Below, in pieces: positions 35,516 to 43,910 of a stretch of DNA of 64,000 nt. The notes under the pieces are model-generated. The model did not search any database, had not been told where the DNA came from, and saw nothing but the letters and a program-made list of their open reading frames with translations. Made by a program: the position numbers and the translations under genes. The DNA lies in NCBI RefSeq assembly GCF_026891975.1, contig NZ_JAPTGB010000010.1:1-64000 (forward strand), given 5' to 3'. The number at the start of each line of letters is the position of its first letter. Within the stretch, counting starts at the first letter, position 1. This DNA comes from Methanocorpusculum petauri (lineage in GTDB: Archaea; Halobacteriota; Methanomicrobia; Methanomicrobiales; Methanocorpusculaceae).

Positions 35516-35959
35516 TCAGGTGAAGGAAATTTTATTCGTATAGATCAGTGTCTCACTCCCGTCTCGGAAACGGCCGGTGATCATAATAAAATGCTTCCCG
35601 GTTACACCTTTGGCAAGACCGGAGTAGGTAACATAGGCAATCGTGTTCCTGACGGATACCTGACGTGTTTCCTGATCGGCAGGAATTACAACACCATCAA
35701 TGTGCAGCGTGATAGAGGTAAGGAACGATGCATCGTACTCCGGATAGATGCTGACAACAACATCGTTTCCCGAGAGCATCAACTGAACATTAACTTCTTT
35801 GTCGCCTTCAAGAGACACAACGGTCTCCGTCAAAGCATAGATGCCGACACCCACTAAAAGCACAATAATACAGATGACTACCAGAATAATGAGAACCACA
35901 GAACCGCTGCGGGCATCGGAAGACGTACGATATGCCGCAGATACAGCGTTGATCATCAT
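35516..35959 (-). CDS. archaeal type IV pilin-like protein
   Basis: The 147-residue protein has a short charged leader (MMINAVSAAYRTSSDARSG) and then a 25-residue hydrophobic helix, the class III (pilin-like) signal pattern. A beta-rich domain of about 100 residues follows, ending TGRFRDGSETLIYTNKISFT. The start at 35959 is supported by GAGGT about seven bases upstream; the longer ORF from 36043 lacks this. It is a paralogue of the protein at 43497-43910 (shared AKxVTG and GxFxDG). Whether it polymerises or acts as an adhesin is unknown. Confidence 0.68.
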   Translation of the reverse strand: MMINAVSAAYRTSSDARSGSVVLIILVVICIIVLLVGVGIYALTETVVSLEGDKEVNVQLMLSGNDVVVSIYPEYDASFLTSITLHIDGVVIPADQETRQVSVRNTIAYVTYSGLAKGVTGKHFIMITGRFRDGSETLIYTNKISFT

Positions 35960-36352
35960 AGGAAAACCTCTGCAGAATTTGCAGGGTGCACACCCGGATG
36001 CCCCGCTTGACATCCACACAGAAAACAATCGTACATGCAACAACCCCTAATTTGTGGGAAAAACAGCAATTCCACACCATTCATGCGAGGTCTGCGGGGG
36101 GGGGGGCAAAAACCAATATTTGAGCTTTAAATCGCAAAATAATTGATTATTAAACGATTTTTCACCTATGACAATGTGTAGACAATATCTATAGTACACC
36201 ACTTCGACCTCCACACACCGGACAGAAAAAAAAATCTGACAAGCGAGTCGTATCTTATATTCTGCTGGATGATCATTTAAAAGAATAGTACTGTAACCAG
36301 ACCTGCACGGGCGAACGTCTTATGCCGACCAACAGCCAACATACATACTCAC
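35960..36352. other. 393-bp intergenic stretch with a G11 tract
   Basis: The stretch separates the pilin-like gene (minus) from trmY (plus). It contains an 11-base G run at 36096-36106. On the minus strand a TATA-like CGATTTAAAGC (about 36126-36136) puts the pilin transcript start close to this run. For trmY the likely TATA is CATTTAAAAG near 36275. No gene is seen. Confidence 0.5.
36096..36106. repeat. homopolymer G11
   Basis: Eleven consecutive G, by far the longest run of G or C I see in the window. It lies near the predicted pilin transcript start. Confidence 0.85.
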
Positions 36353-36922
36353 ATGCTCCGGTTTGCAATCCTCGGCCATAAAGCCACAACATCTCCAGAC
36401 TTTTCCTTAAACGACATGCCGGGAGGTGCAGGAAGAATGGATGTTCTCTGCCGCTGCATCAACAGCTCTTTCTTCCTCAGTCATGACCTCCGCCGCGACA
36501 CAGAATGTTATCTGATCCTCGAAGGAGGAGACCCGCACAAGACACTCCGGTTTTCCGGTGAAACGATCCGGTCACTGAACCCTGACGAGCGGAGTGCGGG
36601 AGCACTGATTAAGAAAGGATTGAGTACTCCTGCGGAACCGGAGTTCAAGAAAGCAGCAGACGGAATTGCAATCCGATCGGCAGGTCTGGCAGAACTTTTG
36701 CAAGAATTTTCGTTTGCGGTTCTTGATGAGAATGGCGAGGACATCCGGAATGCAGAGACATTGCCGGAGAATTTTATCTTAAGTGATCACATGAACTTCA
36801 CCGAGGAGGAAGAAGCTCTGCTGAAAGATCTCCCGCGGTACTCGGTCGGCCCCCGCGTACTGCATGCAGACCACACCATTACCGTGATCTTAAATGAGTT
36901 TGATCGGAGGAAGAGATCATGA
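36353..36922 (+). CDS. trmY: tRNA pseudouridine(54) N1-methyltransferase
   Basis: TrmY adds a methyl group from SAM to pseudouridine 54 in archaeal tRNA. The 189-residue SPOUT enzyme shows the family pattern: LPGGAGRMD-like motif (DMPGGAGRMDVLCRCI), YLILEGGDPHKTLRF, LSDHMNFTEEEEALL and the C-terminal SVGPRVLHADHTITVI block that forms the SAM knot. It overlaps pus10 by four bases (ATGA), the enzyme that makes its substrate. Confidence 0.94.
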   Translation: MLRFAILGHKATTSPDFSLNDMPGGAGRMDVLCRCINSSFFLSHDLRRDTECYLILEGGDPHKTLRFSGETIRSLNPDERSAGALIKKGLSTPAEPEFKKAADGIAIRSAGLAELLQEFSFAVLDENGEDIRNAETLPENFILSDHMNFTEEEEALLKDLPRYSVGPRVLHADHTITVILNEFDRRKRS

Positions 36923-38160
36923 CGGACATTCTTGAAACAGTTCATCAGATTCTGGAGTACGGCGACATCTGCGATCATTGTCTGGGAAGACTGTTTGCAA
37001 AACGATCGTTCGGCTTAACAAACGAACAGCGGGGACATGCACTGCGGATTGCTCATGCGCTCGCCTACAATATTCCGTTCGTCCCCTACGAAAAGGGTAC
37101 CTGCTGGATTTGCAACGATCTCTTCGACAGTGTTCCTGTGTGGGCAGAAAAAGCTGCCGCTGCCATGCAGGATATTGAGTACACAACATTTGTGATCGGT
37201 ACCCGCGTCCCGCCGATGATGACGGAATCAGAAGAGATGATCTGGTCCGATCTCTCTCTGGAACATCCTGAACCGATCAAATCGGAGATGAACCGCGAGG
37301 TAGGCAAAGCAGTGTCCTCCCTTACCGGAAAGAAAGGAGATCCGAAAAATCCGGAACTCACCGCTGTTCTCAACATCGCCGATGACTGTGTGGAACTGCA
37401 GATTGCATCCGTCTACTTCTACGGCAGATATCTCAAATATGAGCGGGGAATCCCGCAGACACACTGGGACTGCCGCGCATGCCGGGGAAAAGGCTGTGAA
37501 AAGTGCAACTTCACCGGCAAGCAGTATCCCACCTCAGTAGAAGAACTGATTGCGGAGATGCCGAAACAGATGTTTTCGGCGGACAACGGAGTTTTGCACG
37601 GATCCGGCAGAGAAGATATTGATGCCCTGATGATCGGAACCGGCAGACCATTTGTGATGGAGATGCAAAATCCAAAAATCCGCAACGTAGATCTGCGGGA
37701 ACTGGAATCTGCGATTAATGCATTCGCCGCACCCCGGGTACAGGTAAAACTTGAACGATGGTCCGACAAAAAAACGGTGGAAATGCTTAAATCACACAAA
37801 GGGCATAAAACATACAGGATTCTGGTCGATATAGACGACAGTATCTCTCTTGAAACAGTCCAGAATGCGGTATCAAAGCTAAAAGGGGCTTTGATTCACC
37901 AGCGCACGCCTGAACGTGTAGCTCATCGCAGAGCGGATCTTGTCAGAGACAGAACGGTCGTTGATATCAAGTGTCTCGGAATAGAGAAGTCCCTCTACCG
38001 CATCGAGGTTGTGGGAGAAGGCGGACTCTATATCAAAGAACTCGTATCAGGAGACGGGGGCCGAACAACCCCGAGTCTCTCTGAAATCCTCGCCGTCCCC
38101 GCCAAAGTTGTCGCGTTAGACGTGGTGCAGGTCGACGGAATTAATAATGGAGATGAGTAA
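36919..38160 (+). CDS. pus10: tRNA pseudouridine synthase Pus10
   Basis: Pus10 makes pseudouridine at tRNA positions 54 and 55. The 413-residue protein has the N-terminal zinc and THUMP-like part with CDHC (Cys18, Cys21), CWIC (Cys62, Cys65) and [12 protein letters not shown] (185-196). The catalytic domain begins near 225 with [18 protein letters not shown]; the catalytic Asp is in GREDID (231-235). The C-terminal [18 protein letters not shown] is typical. It lies in the same operon as trmY, and rpl21e follows after two bases. Confidence 0.95.
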   Translation: MTDILETVHQILEYGDICDHCLGRLFAKRSFGLTNEQRGHALRIAHALAYNIPFVPYEKGTCWICNDLFDSVPVWAEKAAAAMQDIEYTTFVIGTRVPPMMTESEEMIWSDLSLEHPEPIKSEMNREVGKAVSSLTGKKGDPKNPELTAVLNIADDCVELQIASVYFYGRYLKYERGIPQTHWDCRACRGKGCEKCNFTGKQYPTSVEELIAEMPKQMFSADNGVLHGSGREDIDALMIGTGRPFVMEMQNPKIRNVDLRELESAINAFAAPRVQVKLERWSDKKTVEMLKSHKGHKTYRILVDIDDSISLETVQNAVSKLKGALIHQRTPERVAHRRADLVRDRTVVDIKCLGIEKSLYRIEVVGEGGLYIKELVSGDGGRTTPSLSEILAVPAKVVALDVVQVDGINNGDE

Positions 38161-38162
38161 AA

Positions 38163-38456
38163 ATGGCAAAACATAACGGTATTAAGAAACGGACACGGTA
38201 TAAGCTTCAGAAGGGTCTTCGTGAGCGCGGAATGCCGAACGTAACCTCGGTCATCCAGCACTTTGAAGAGGGGCAGAAGGTTCACATCGTCATTGAGCCG
38301 AGCGTACAGAAAGGCATGCCGCACCCGCGTTTCCACGGCAAGACCGGAACGGTTCTTGGCCAGCGCGGTCGCGCCTGGCTTCTTGAGATCAAAGACGGCA
38401 ATGCAACCAAAGTGATCATCTCCCGTCCGCAGCACCTCAAGGCGCAGAAATATTAA
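38163..38456 (+). CDS. rpl21e: ribosomal protein eL21
   Basis: A 97-residue archaeal L21e: basic start [15 protein letters not shown], then [21 protein letters not shown] split in two, [18 protein letters not shown] and a final VIISRPQHL. It is a large-subunit protein. The order rpl21e - rpoF - DUF655 - ksgA is conserved in many Euryarchaeota, and this window keeps it. Confidence 0.96.
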   Translation: MAKHNGIKKRTRYKLQKGLRERGMPNVTSVIQHFEEGQKVHIVIEPSVQKGMPHPRFHGKTGTVLGQRGRAWLLEIKDGNATKVIISRPQHLKAQKY

Positions 38457-38498
38457 CCCCCAAATACTAATTTTACATTTACTTCAGGAGTCACAGGC

Positions 38499-38870
38499 AT
38501 GAAAGTGAAAAAAGTTATCAGCGAAGAAATGATGTCGCTGCCGGAACTTCGCGAGGTACTGATCTCAATTCGCGATCAGCGTGCCGGCGGAGACGGTGAG
38601 ACGGAAACGTCTGCACGGACGATGTCGTACGAGCTGCGCAAGAGTATCGATCATGCCGACAGTCTCGGAAAGTGCAATCCTGCAACCGCAAAAGCTCTTA
38701 TTGATGAGTTGAACGGTCTTGAAAAGATAAGACCAGAGATTGCCTGCCGGATTGTCAATATCATGCCGGAGAGCCGCGACGAACTTCGTGCCATCTACGC
38801 AAAGGAGCGGTACACACTTCTTCCGGAAGATCTGGACCAGATCCTTGATATCCTCCGCCAGCATGCGTGA
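38499..38870 (+). CDS. rpoF: RNA polymerase subunit F (Rpb4-like)
   Basis: RpoF pairs with RpoE in the stalk of archaeal RNA polymerase. The 123-residue protein begins MKVKKVISEEMMSLPELREV, with a helical HRDC-like C-terminal part (LNGLEKIRPEIACRIVNIMP, then LPEDLDQILDIL). An AGGAGT site lies before the ATG. The next gene starts 16 bases after its stop. Confidence 0.9.
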   Translation: MKVKKVISEEMMSLPELREVLISIRDQRAGGDGETETSARTMSYELRKSIDHADSLGKCNPATAKALIDELNGLEKIRPEIACRIVNIMPESRDELRAIYAKERYTLLPEDLDQILDILRQHA

Positions 38871-38885
38871 GTGAGGTGCAAGTTT

Positions 38886-39464
38886 ATGCCTCCAAAAACC
38901 GAGAGAGCCGACAAGAAAGAAGTCGAAGCTGTCGTTTTAGATTTTCTTCAGTGGGGATATGCTGACGACAAACGCCCCTTAAACCAGCGGGAGCCGGTTA
39001 TCCTTGCGGTTGGTACCGACCAGTTTAAGCTGCTGGAGCTGATTCCGAAACGCAACTTTGCCATCAATCTGCATGACAAGGTCTACATCGGCGATGGCGA
39101 GCGGAAGGTTGTTGAGCGGGTGAAGCGCCGGATTTCCTATGATGAGCTGACCAATACGGCGAGAGGCGAACTTGAACCAGTGATCTCAATGATCATTGCA
39201 GAGAGTGAGCCGCGGTTCGTGAAGTTCTATAATGAGGCGGTGCCGATCAGTCTGAAACTGCACATGCTGAACCTCCTTCCGGGTTTCGGGAAAAAGACGC
39301 TGACAGATACACTGACCGAACGACAGAAAAAGCCGTTCGAGAGCTTTGAGGATATCCGTGCCAGGGTGAAGACTCTTGCAAAACCTGAAAAGTTTATTCT
39401 TGAACGGATTATGCTGGAGCTGGAAAATCCGGACGAGAAGTATCACCTCTTCACGTCAAAATGA
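38886..39464 (+). CDS. DUF655 protein
   Basis: A 192-residue member of the archaeal DUF655 family. The N-terminal half is OB-like (VILAVGTDQFKLLELIPKRN, YDELTNTARGELEPVI) and the C-terminal half has helix-hairpin-helix features (LHMLNLLPGFGKKTLTDTL), suggesting nucleic acid binding. ATG 38886 (MPPKTER) is chosen because the upstream ATG at 38871 overlaps the rpoF stop and gives an odd start. It overlaps ksgA by four bases. The role in RNA metabolism is inferred from the neighbours. Confidence 0.88.
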   Translation: MPPKTERADKKEVEAVVLDFLQWGYADDKRPLNQREPVILAVGTDQFKLLELIPKRNFAINLHDKVYIGDGERKVVERVKRRISYDELTNTARGELEPVISMIIAESEPRFVKFYNEAVPISLKLHMLNLLPGFGKKTLTDTLTERQKKPFESFEDIRARVKTLAKPEKFILERIMLELENPDEKYHLFTSK

Positions 39465-40240
39465 AGGCTCCCAAAGATCAACATTTTTTGGTAGATGCAC
39501 AAGCCGTTGCGCTGATTGCAGATACAGTTCCGGTGTCCGGCAGAAAAGTCCTTGAGATCGGACCCGGCGGCGGTGTACTGACCGCAGCTCTGCTGGGTCG
39601 TGGTGCAGTTGTCCGGGCAGTTGAACTGGACGGAACACTGCTGCCAAATCTCCAACGACGATTTTCCGATCAGATTGCATCAGGCCAGCTGGAGATTATC
39701 CGCGGTGATGCATCAAAGGTGCCGCTGCCGGAGTTTGAACTCGTGGTAGCAAATCTTCCGTACTCAATCTCGTCGAAGATTACGTTCCGGTTGCTGGAAA
39801 TCGGTTTTGAATCAGCAGTACTGATGTATCAACTGGAGTTCGGAAAACGGATGATTGCACCCCCGGGCAGCGGCGAGTACGGAAGACTCTCGGTGATGGC
39901 TCAGACGTATGCAGATGTGGAAATGGTTCTGGAACTCCCGCCTGAAGCGTTTTCTCCGCCGCCTGAGGTGTGGTCAATTGTGGTGAAAATTACACCGCAT
40001 GAACCGCCGGTGCCGATCCGGGATCGCAGCGTGCATGCCGTACTCGTCAGAGAACTATTTTCCCACCGGCGGAAAACGATCCGAAACGGTCTGCGCAGCA
40101 TGCGAAGTATCTATGGTGAATCAGTGATGACAAATCTTGTTGAAAATCTTCCGGCGGAAATGCTTGAGATGCGACCGGAGATGTTATCGGTTCCGGACTT
40201 TATTAACCTTGCAAACAGATTGTCTGTGCTGATTCCATGA
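39461..40240 (+). CDS. ksgA: 16S rRNA dimethyladenosine transferase
   Basis: KsgA dimethylates two adjacent adenines near the 3' end of 16S rRNA during small-subunit assembly. The 259-residue protein has the SAM site VLEIGPGGGVLTAAL, the acidic AVELDGTLL, and the catalytic NLPYSISS motif. The start QHFLVD is the usual opening of the family. It overlaps both neighbours by four bases. Confidence 0.95.
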   Translation: MKAPKDQHFLVDAQAVALIADTVPVSGRKVLEIGPGGGVLTAALLGRGAVVRAVELDGTLLPNLQRRFSDQIASGQLEIIRGDASKVPLPEFELVVANLPYSISSKITFRLLEIGFESAVLMYQLEFGKRMIAPPGSGEYGRLSVMAQTYADVEMVLELPPEAFSPPPEVWSIVVKITPHEPPVPIRDRSVHAVLVRELFSHRRKTIRNGLRSMRSIYGESVMTNLVENLPAEMLEMRPEMLSVPDFINLANRLSVLIP

Positions 40241-40881
40241 AACCAGATACATCACAGATCTATTTTCCGGCAGAAGACACACATCTGCTGATCCGGGCAG
40301 CTCTTGCAGAGGTGAAGGAATCGGATCGGGTTCTGGAGATCGGAACAGGCTCAGGCGCGGTTGCCAAAGCAGTAATGGCAATTGCACCACAAACAGCGGC
40401 AACGGAAATCAATCCGCATGCGGCAGCATACGCCGCAGCAGAAGGTGTACCGGTTATCCGGGGAAACCTGCTTGATCCGATCTGCGGTGAGTTTGATCTG
40501 ATTTTATTTAATGCACCCTATCTCCCGACAGTCCCTGAGGAGCGGATGGATGACTGGCTTGAGTTTGCACTGGACGGAGGCGAAACCGGCCGTGAGGTGA
40601 TTGAATGGTTCCTGCCTGCAGCAGTTGATCGACTCACAGCATTCGGCAGAATTCTTCTGCTGGTCTCCTCAGCCACAGGAGTCCCGGAGCTTCTTGCGCT
40701 GTGCAAACAGTACCAAATGATAGGGATTGTTGCAGATTCAGAGCGGATGGAAGATGGTGAGGAGTTATATGTCCTGCGCATCTCGCGGGATCTCTGTTGT
40801 ATGGGAGATAACAGTAACCCGAACAGAAAAGATAAGTTATCAGGAACACCATTGTGTTGGTATGACAACGCAAAAAATTGA
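40237..40881 (+). CDS. HemK/Mtq2-like methyltransferase
   Basis: The 214-residue protein has the SAM fold (VLEIGTGSGAVAKAV, AATEINPHAA) and the substrate motif at residues 92-95. Here that motif reads NAPY where NPPY is most common; the P-to-A change is tolerated in some archaeal members. Mtq2-type enzymes methylate a Gln in release factor aRF1. It is the last gene in the ksgA run. Its final 20 bases overlap the next gene and code for a tail (KDKLSGTPLCWYDNAKN) that may not be important. Confidence 0.82.
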   Translation: MKPDTSQIYFPAEDTHLLIRAALAEVKESDRVLEIGTGSGAVAKAVMAIAPQTAATEINPHAAAYAAAEGVPVIRGNLLDPICGEFDLILFNAPYLPTVPEERMDDWLEFALDGGETGREVIEWFLPAAVDRLTAFGRILLLVSSATGVPELLALCKQYQMIGIVADSERMEDGEELYVLRISRDLCCMGDNSNPNRKDKLSGTPLCWYDNAKN

Positions 40882-41095
40882 GTTTGGCGTTTCCGGCATG
40901 CACTGCGGAGGATGTTCCGGTCACCTGACAACGATGCTATCGGAACTTCCGGGTGTTACGGAGGTAAAGGTTGATCATGTTGCAGGTACCGCTTCGCTTT
41001 CGGTTGACTACGATCAGACGACATTCGAGGATATTACAGAATGTGTTCTGGATGCAGGCTTTGAAGTCGTATCCGGTTCATTGAAAAATCTCTGA
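40862..41095 (+). CDS. small heavy-metal-associated (CopZ-like) protein
   Basis: At 77 aa it is a single HMA domain, with MHCGGC (Cys17, Cys20 within FGVSGMHCGGCSGH) and the fold pattern LPGVTEVKVDHVAGTASLSV. Such chaperones hand Cu(I) to copper ATPases, one of which lies 24 kb away. ATG 40862 is chosen because the homology starts there, although the frame is open upstream inside the methyltransferase gene. A TATA-like stretch lies in the end of that gene. Confidence 0.85.
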   Translation: MTTQKIEFGVSGMHCGGCSGHLTTMLSELPGVTEVKVDHVAGTASLSVDYDQTTFEDITECVLDAGFEVVSGSLKNL

Positions 41096-41165
41096 CCATT
41101 TCTTTTTTGTAACATCGTGCCGAATCCGACAAGTAATTACGCGAGTATGGTAATAATGGTAGGAT

Positions 41166-41510
41166 ATGGCCAGAACACTATCCGAGCATGATATTGCACT
41201 GCTGTTAAAACTGGCACCGGAGTGTGATACACTGATCTGCAAAGGATCAGAGAATGCATACCGTTCTATTCTTCCGCCGGTGGCAAATCATTATGCAAAG
41301 GATGCGGACGATTTCGCGGTGCGACTGAATCGTCTGACCGACGAGGAGTTTGTAGCTCTCGTAGATCTGATCCGGGAGGGAAAAGAGGGCATCAGCTGCA
41401 TACCGGAGGAGTGCGCAGAAGTTTTGATTGAACAGGCACTTCGCCGTGTGGGGCCGGAAGCAGGGAACGAACTGTACGCTCTATATGAGGCAGGAACCCA
41501 GTGCCTGTGA
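41166..41510 (+). CDS. small protein of unknown function, 114 aa
   Basis: I do not recognise a family. The protein is soluble and mostly helical, with ARTLSEHDIALLLKLAPECD, FAVRLNRLTDEEFVALVDLI and ECAEVLIEQALRRVG as likely helices. There are four Cys (residues 19, 25, about 79 and 84) and one at the end. It stands alone and faces the end of cmk. A TATA-like TAGTATGGTAATAATGG lies just before it. Confidence 0.65.
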   Translation: MARTLSEHDIALLLKLAPECDTLICKGSENAYRSILPPVANHYAKDADDFAVRLNRLTDEEFVALVDLIREGKEGISCIPEECAEVLIEQALRRVGPEAGNELYALYEAGTQCL

Positions 41511-41636
41511 GGTACATGGCTGAAATTATTTTTTTGCGTACTTGGAAAAAAGCATCGTGAAATATTCTCACGGCAGTAACATTCGCGCAATCAAAATAAA
41601 AAAATATTTTTTGGCCGGAAGGTTCACCAGAACGAT

Positions 41637-42173
41637 TTAGTTCTTCTTTGCAGAAACAATTGCCATAACCGATTCGGCAATGGCAATGACCTCTTCCTGA
41701 CTGAATGTTTCGGAGTTGATGACAATATCATACGGCGAGGGATCGGTGATATCAATCTCATAGTACTCCATGTAGCGTGCTGCCTCGCAAGCTTCACGAT
41801 CAATAGTGGCGGCGCAGGCCTCTTCGGGAGTGAGACTTTCCCGTTCGGCAATACGTTCGGCACGGCAGTCAGGAGATGCGTAAAGCAGAATTTTCAGATC
41901 AGCGTTTTCCACCATCCACCCGGCAAGACGTCCTTCCAGGATGATATCATCGCTGGCCTCACCAATCTCTTTTTGCCGGGCATCGATTTTGAGATCGATC
42001 TCGGGATTTTCCTCAGCAAGTCTGCCGAAAGCGGCGAGATCCATTCCATGTTCTTTGGCAAGGCCGCGAAAGACCTCGCCTGCGGAAAGATACCGGAGAT
42101 TGTGTCTCTCGGCAAGTGCTTTACCAAGCGAGGTGGTCCCCGAACCGGGTGATCCGCTGATCGTAATCCTCAT
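41637..42173 (-). CDS. cmk: cytidylate kinase (archaeal)
   Basis: It phosphorylates CMP/dCMP with ATP. The 178-residue protein has the P-loop GSPGSGTTS (7-15), ISG at the start, the DDIILEGRLAGWM block and the archaeal RARYMEYYEID-type motif (EAARYMEYYEIDITD). It is the last gene of adkA-DUF106-cmk and starts three bases after the DUF106 stop. In many euryarchaea this trio ends the spc operon. Confidence 0.93.
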   Translation of the reverse strand: MRITISGSPGSGTTSLGKALAERHNLRYLSAGEVFRGLAKEHGMDLAAFGRLAEENPEIDLKIDARQKEIGEASDDIILEGRLAGWMVENADLKILLYASPDCRAERIAERESLTPEEACAATIDREACEAARYMEYYEIDITDPSPYDIVINSETFSQEEVIAIAESVMAIVSAKKN

Positions 42174-42176
42174 CAG

Positions 42177-42806
42177 TTACATGCCTCCGATATTGAGGGC
42201 TTTTCTGATGACCTGACTAACGGTAAGGGAACAAAGCATGTACCAGAGAATCCAGAGCGGGAAGAACCCGAGATAGACATCAAAGTAACTGGACAGTCCT
42301 GCAAACGGGAGAATGATAGCATTGCTGAGATCAGCATGTGCCATGGTCAGGTCGATGTTCTGCGGAATATGTTCAATCAGCCAGAAAAAGATAGGCACCG
42401 TCAGAACAAGGATGTAGGCCATGGGCTTAAACTGCTGCTGGCTCATCTCCATCTGTTCAGACATCATTGCCTGCTGGCGTGCCTGCATCTTTTTGATGGC
42501 TTTTTCATCGCCGGAACGCTGTGCCTCGCGAAACAGAACATTGAACTCCTTGAACTTTTCCTGATTTTCCCGCATCTTTTCATAGTCGATGGTGTACTTC
42601 TGAATGAGAGAGGAGTACAGACCCGTAAATGTTGCAAGGATTAAGACGAGTGCGAAGAACGGCAGACCAAGGGCAGCAAAGGGACCTACAATAATGTTCA
42701 CAATGCCAGAGATGAATGCACGCGCTTCGGGCCAGCCGTAGAGGAGCATCATGCCGAACACTACGGCGAGCGCGATGTACATTCCATACTTTTTGCCGAT
42801 TTCCAT
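42177..42806 (-). CDS. DUF106 membrane protein (EMC3/YidC-like insertase)
   Basis: A 209-residue protein with three or four membrane helices and a cytosolic coiled-coil (EKMRENQEKFKEFNVLFREA...KKMQARQQAMMSEQMEMSQQ, about 75-125). Archaeal DUF106 proteins belong to the Oxa1/YidC/EMC3 superfamily and help insert membrane proteins. The location between adkA and cmk, near secY, is conserved. Confidence 0.88.
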   Translation of the reverse strand: MEIGKKYGMYIALAVVFGMMLLYGWPEARAFISGIVNIIVGPFAALGLPFFALVLILATFTGLYSSLIQKYTIDYEKMRENQEKFKEFNVLFREAQRSGDEKAIKKMQARQQAMMSEQMEMSQQQFKPMAYILVLTVPIFFWLIEHIPQNIDLTMAHADLSNAIILPFAGLSSYFDVYLGFFPLWILWYMLCSLTVSQVIRKALNIGGM

Positions 42807-42812
42807 GAGAAG

Positions 42813-43385
42813 TTACCTCAGGGTTGCGGTAAGATCCTCGACGGCTTTGTCAAGGAGGAAATCAGCATTAACGATGATTTTGACGGTACATCCGGTAAGC
42901 ATTGCATAGGATGCAGCAAAGGCACGGTTCATTTCCTGATGTTCAGCGATGGATTTTGCACCTTCCATATCGCGGACACGGCTTTCGTCAGACAGTCTGC
43001 GAACAAGAATCTGATCATTATCAGTCTCGACAAGAACAAGAACGTCAGGCATGATTGCAGTGATAACCCACTCGGGAAGACCTGCAAGATATCCGTTCGG
43101 AGTCTTGACGGAGGCGTGCGTATCGATGATGACATTCCCGTCAATTGCGGCGATCTTTTCTGCAGCGAGTTTCTGCAGACGCTTCTGAACAGTGCGGTCA
43201 AGTTTTCTCATCTGATCGCGGTCCTGCACAAGACCTTCCGCAGCGGCAACTTCGAACATGAAGCTGCCGAAGTTGATGTTCTGATAAGGTGTTCCTTCCG
43301 CAGCGATTTTTTCCATTGCGGTATTAATTACAGTTGTTTTACCGACACCGGGCACACCGGTGATGATGACCTTTTTTCCTGCCAT
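42813..43385 (-). CDS. adkA: adenylate kinase (archaeal)
   Basis: It interconverts AMP, ATP and ADP. The 190-residue length and P-loop GVPGVGKTT (10-18) mark the archaeal type. Further signs are INFGSFMFEVAAAEG, the VNIIDTHASVKTPNGYL-type stretch and LVETDNDQILVRRLSDESRVRD. The gene has its own TATA-like box (about 43435-43445, AGATTTATTATCC on the coding strand), so it is not just carried by the secY message. Confidence 0.94.
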   Translation of the reverse strand: MAGKKVIITGVPGVGKTTVINTAMEKIAAEGTPYQNINFGSFMFEVAAAEGLVQDRDQMRKLDRTVQKRLQKLAAEKIAAIDGNVIIDTHASVKTPNGYLAGLPEWVITAIMPDVLVLVETDNDQILVRRLSDESRVRDMEGAKSIAEHQEMNRAFAASYAMLTGCTVKIIVNADFLLDKAVEDLTATLR

Positions 43386-43496
43386 ATTGGATCACTTTTT
43401 CCTATGTGAGAATCGGTTAAAGGTTGGAGGGACAGGATAATAAATCTATTTTTCGAGAGGAGGGAAAACACAAACCAACCGGCAATTTCATTGGAA

Positions 43497-43910
43497 TCAG
43501 GCAAATCTCAGCCGGGTATATCCGATAATTTCACGCATCCCGTCCGTAAACGTCCCTTCTGTAATTACCGTCTGCCAGCCCGTGACATCTTTTGCCATTC
43601 CTGCACACTGCATCACCTCCATAATCCTCACCGGCTCAAAGGAATAGTGTACATCCTCGCGGCCGTGAAAGTACACGTCCACTGAAGAAAGTGATGATGC
43701 CCGATCACCGCCCACAATCACGGCAACCACATCATCACCCGAAATCCGTACCATCAGATCCACCCCATTCGTGGAAAGTTCCGTAGCCGCCAGATTCTGT
43801 ACCATGCTACTACCGACAAACACCAGCACGCCGACAACCGCGATCACCAGCACAACCACAATCGCAATTGAACCGGGAGAACCATGAGCAGCAGCTGCTC
43901 TCGCTCTCAC
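43497..43910 (-). CDS. pilin-like protein paired with the Cache lipoprotein
   Basis: A 137-residue protein with a short leader ending HGSPGS and a hydrophobic helix (about 15-37), then a beta-rich domain (LVRISGDDVVAVIVGGD, TVITEGTFTDGMREIIGY). It resembles the pilin-like protein at 35516-35959 in layout and motifs. It overlaps the Cache lipoprotein gene by four bases, so both are made together. Filament subunit or adapter is uncertain. Confidence 0.65.
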   Translation of the reverse strand: MRARAAAAHGSPGSIAIVVVLVIAVVGVLVFVGSSMVQNLAATELSTNGVDLMVRISGDDVVAVIVGGDRASSLSSVDVYFHGREDVHYSFEPVRIMEVMQCAGMAKDVTGWQTVITEGTFTDGMREIIGYTRLRFA

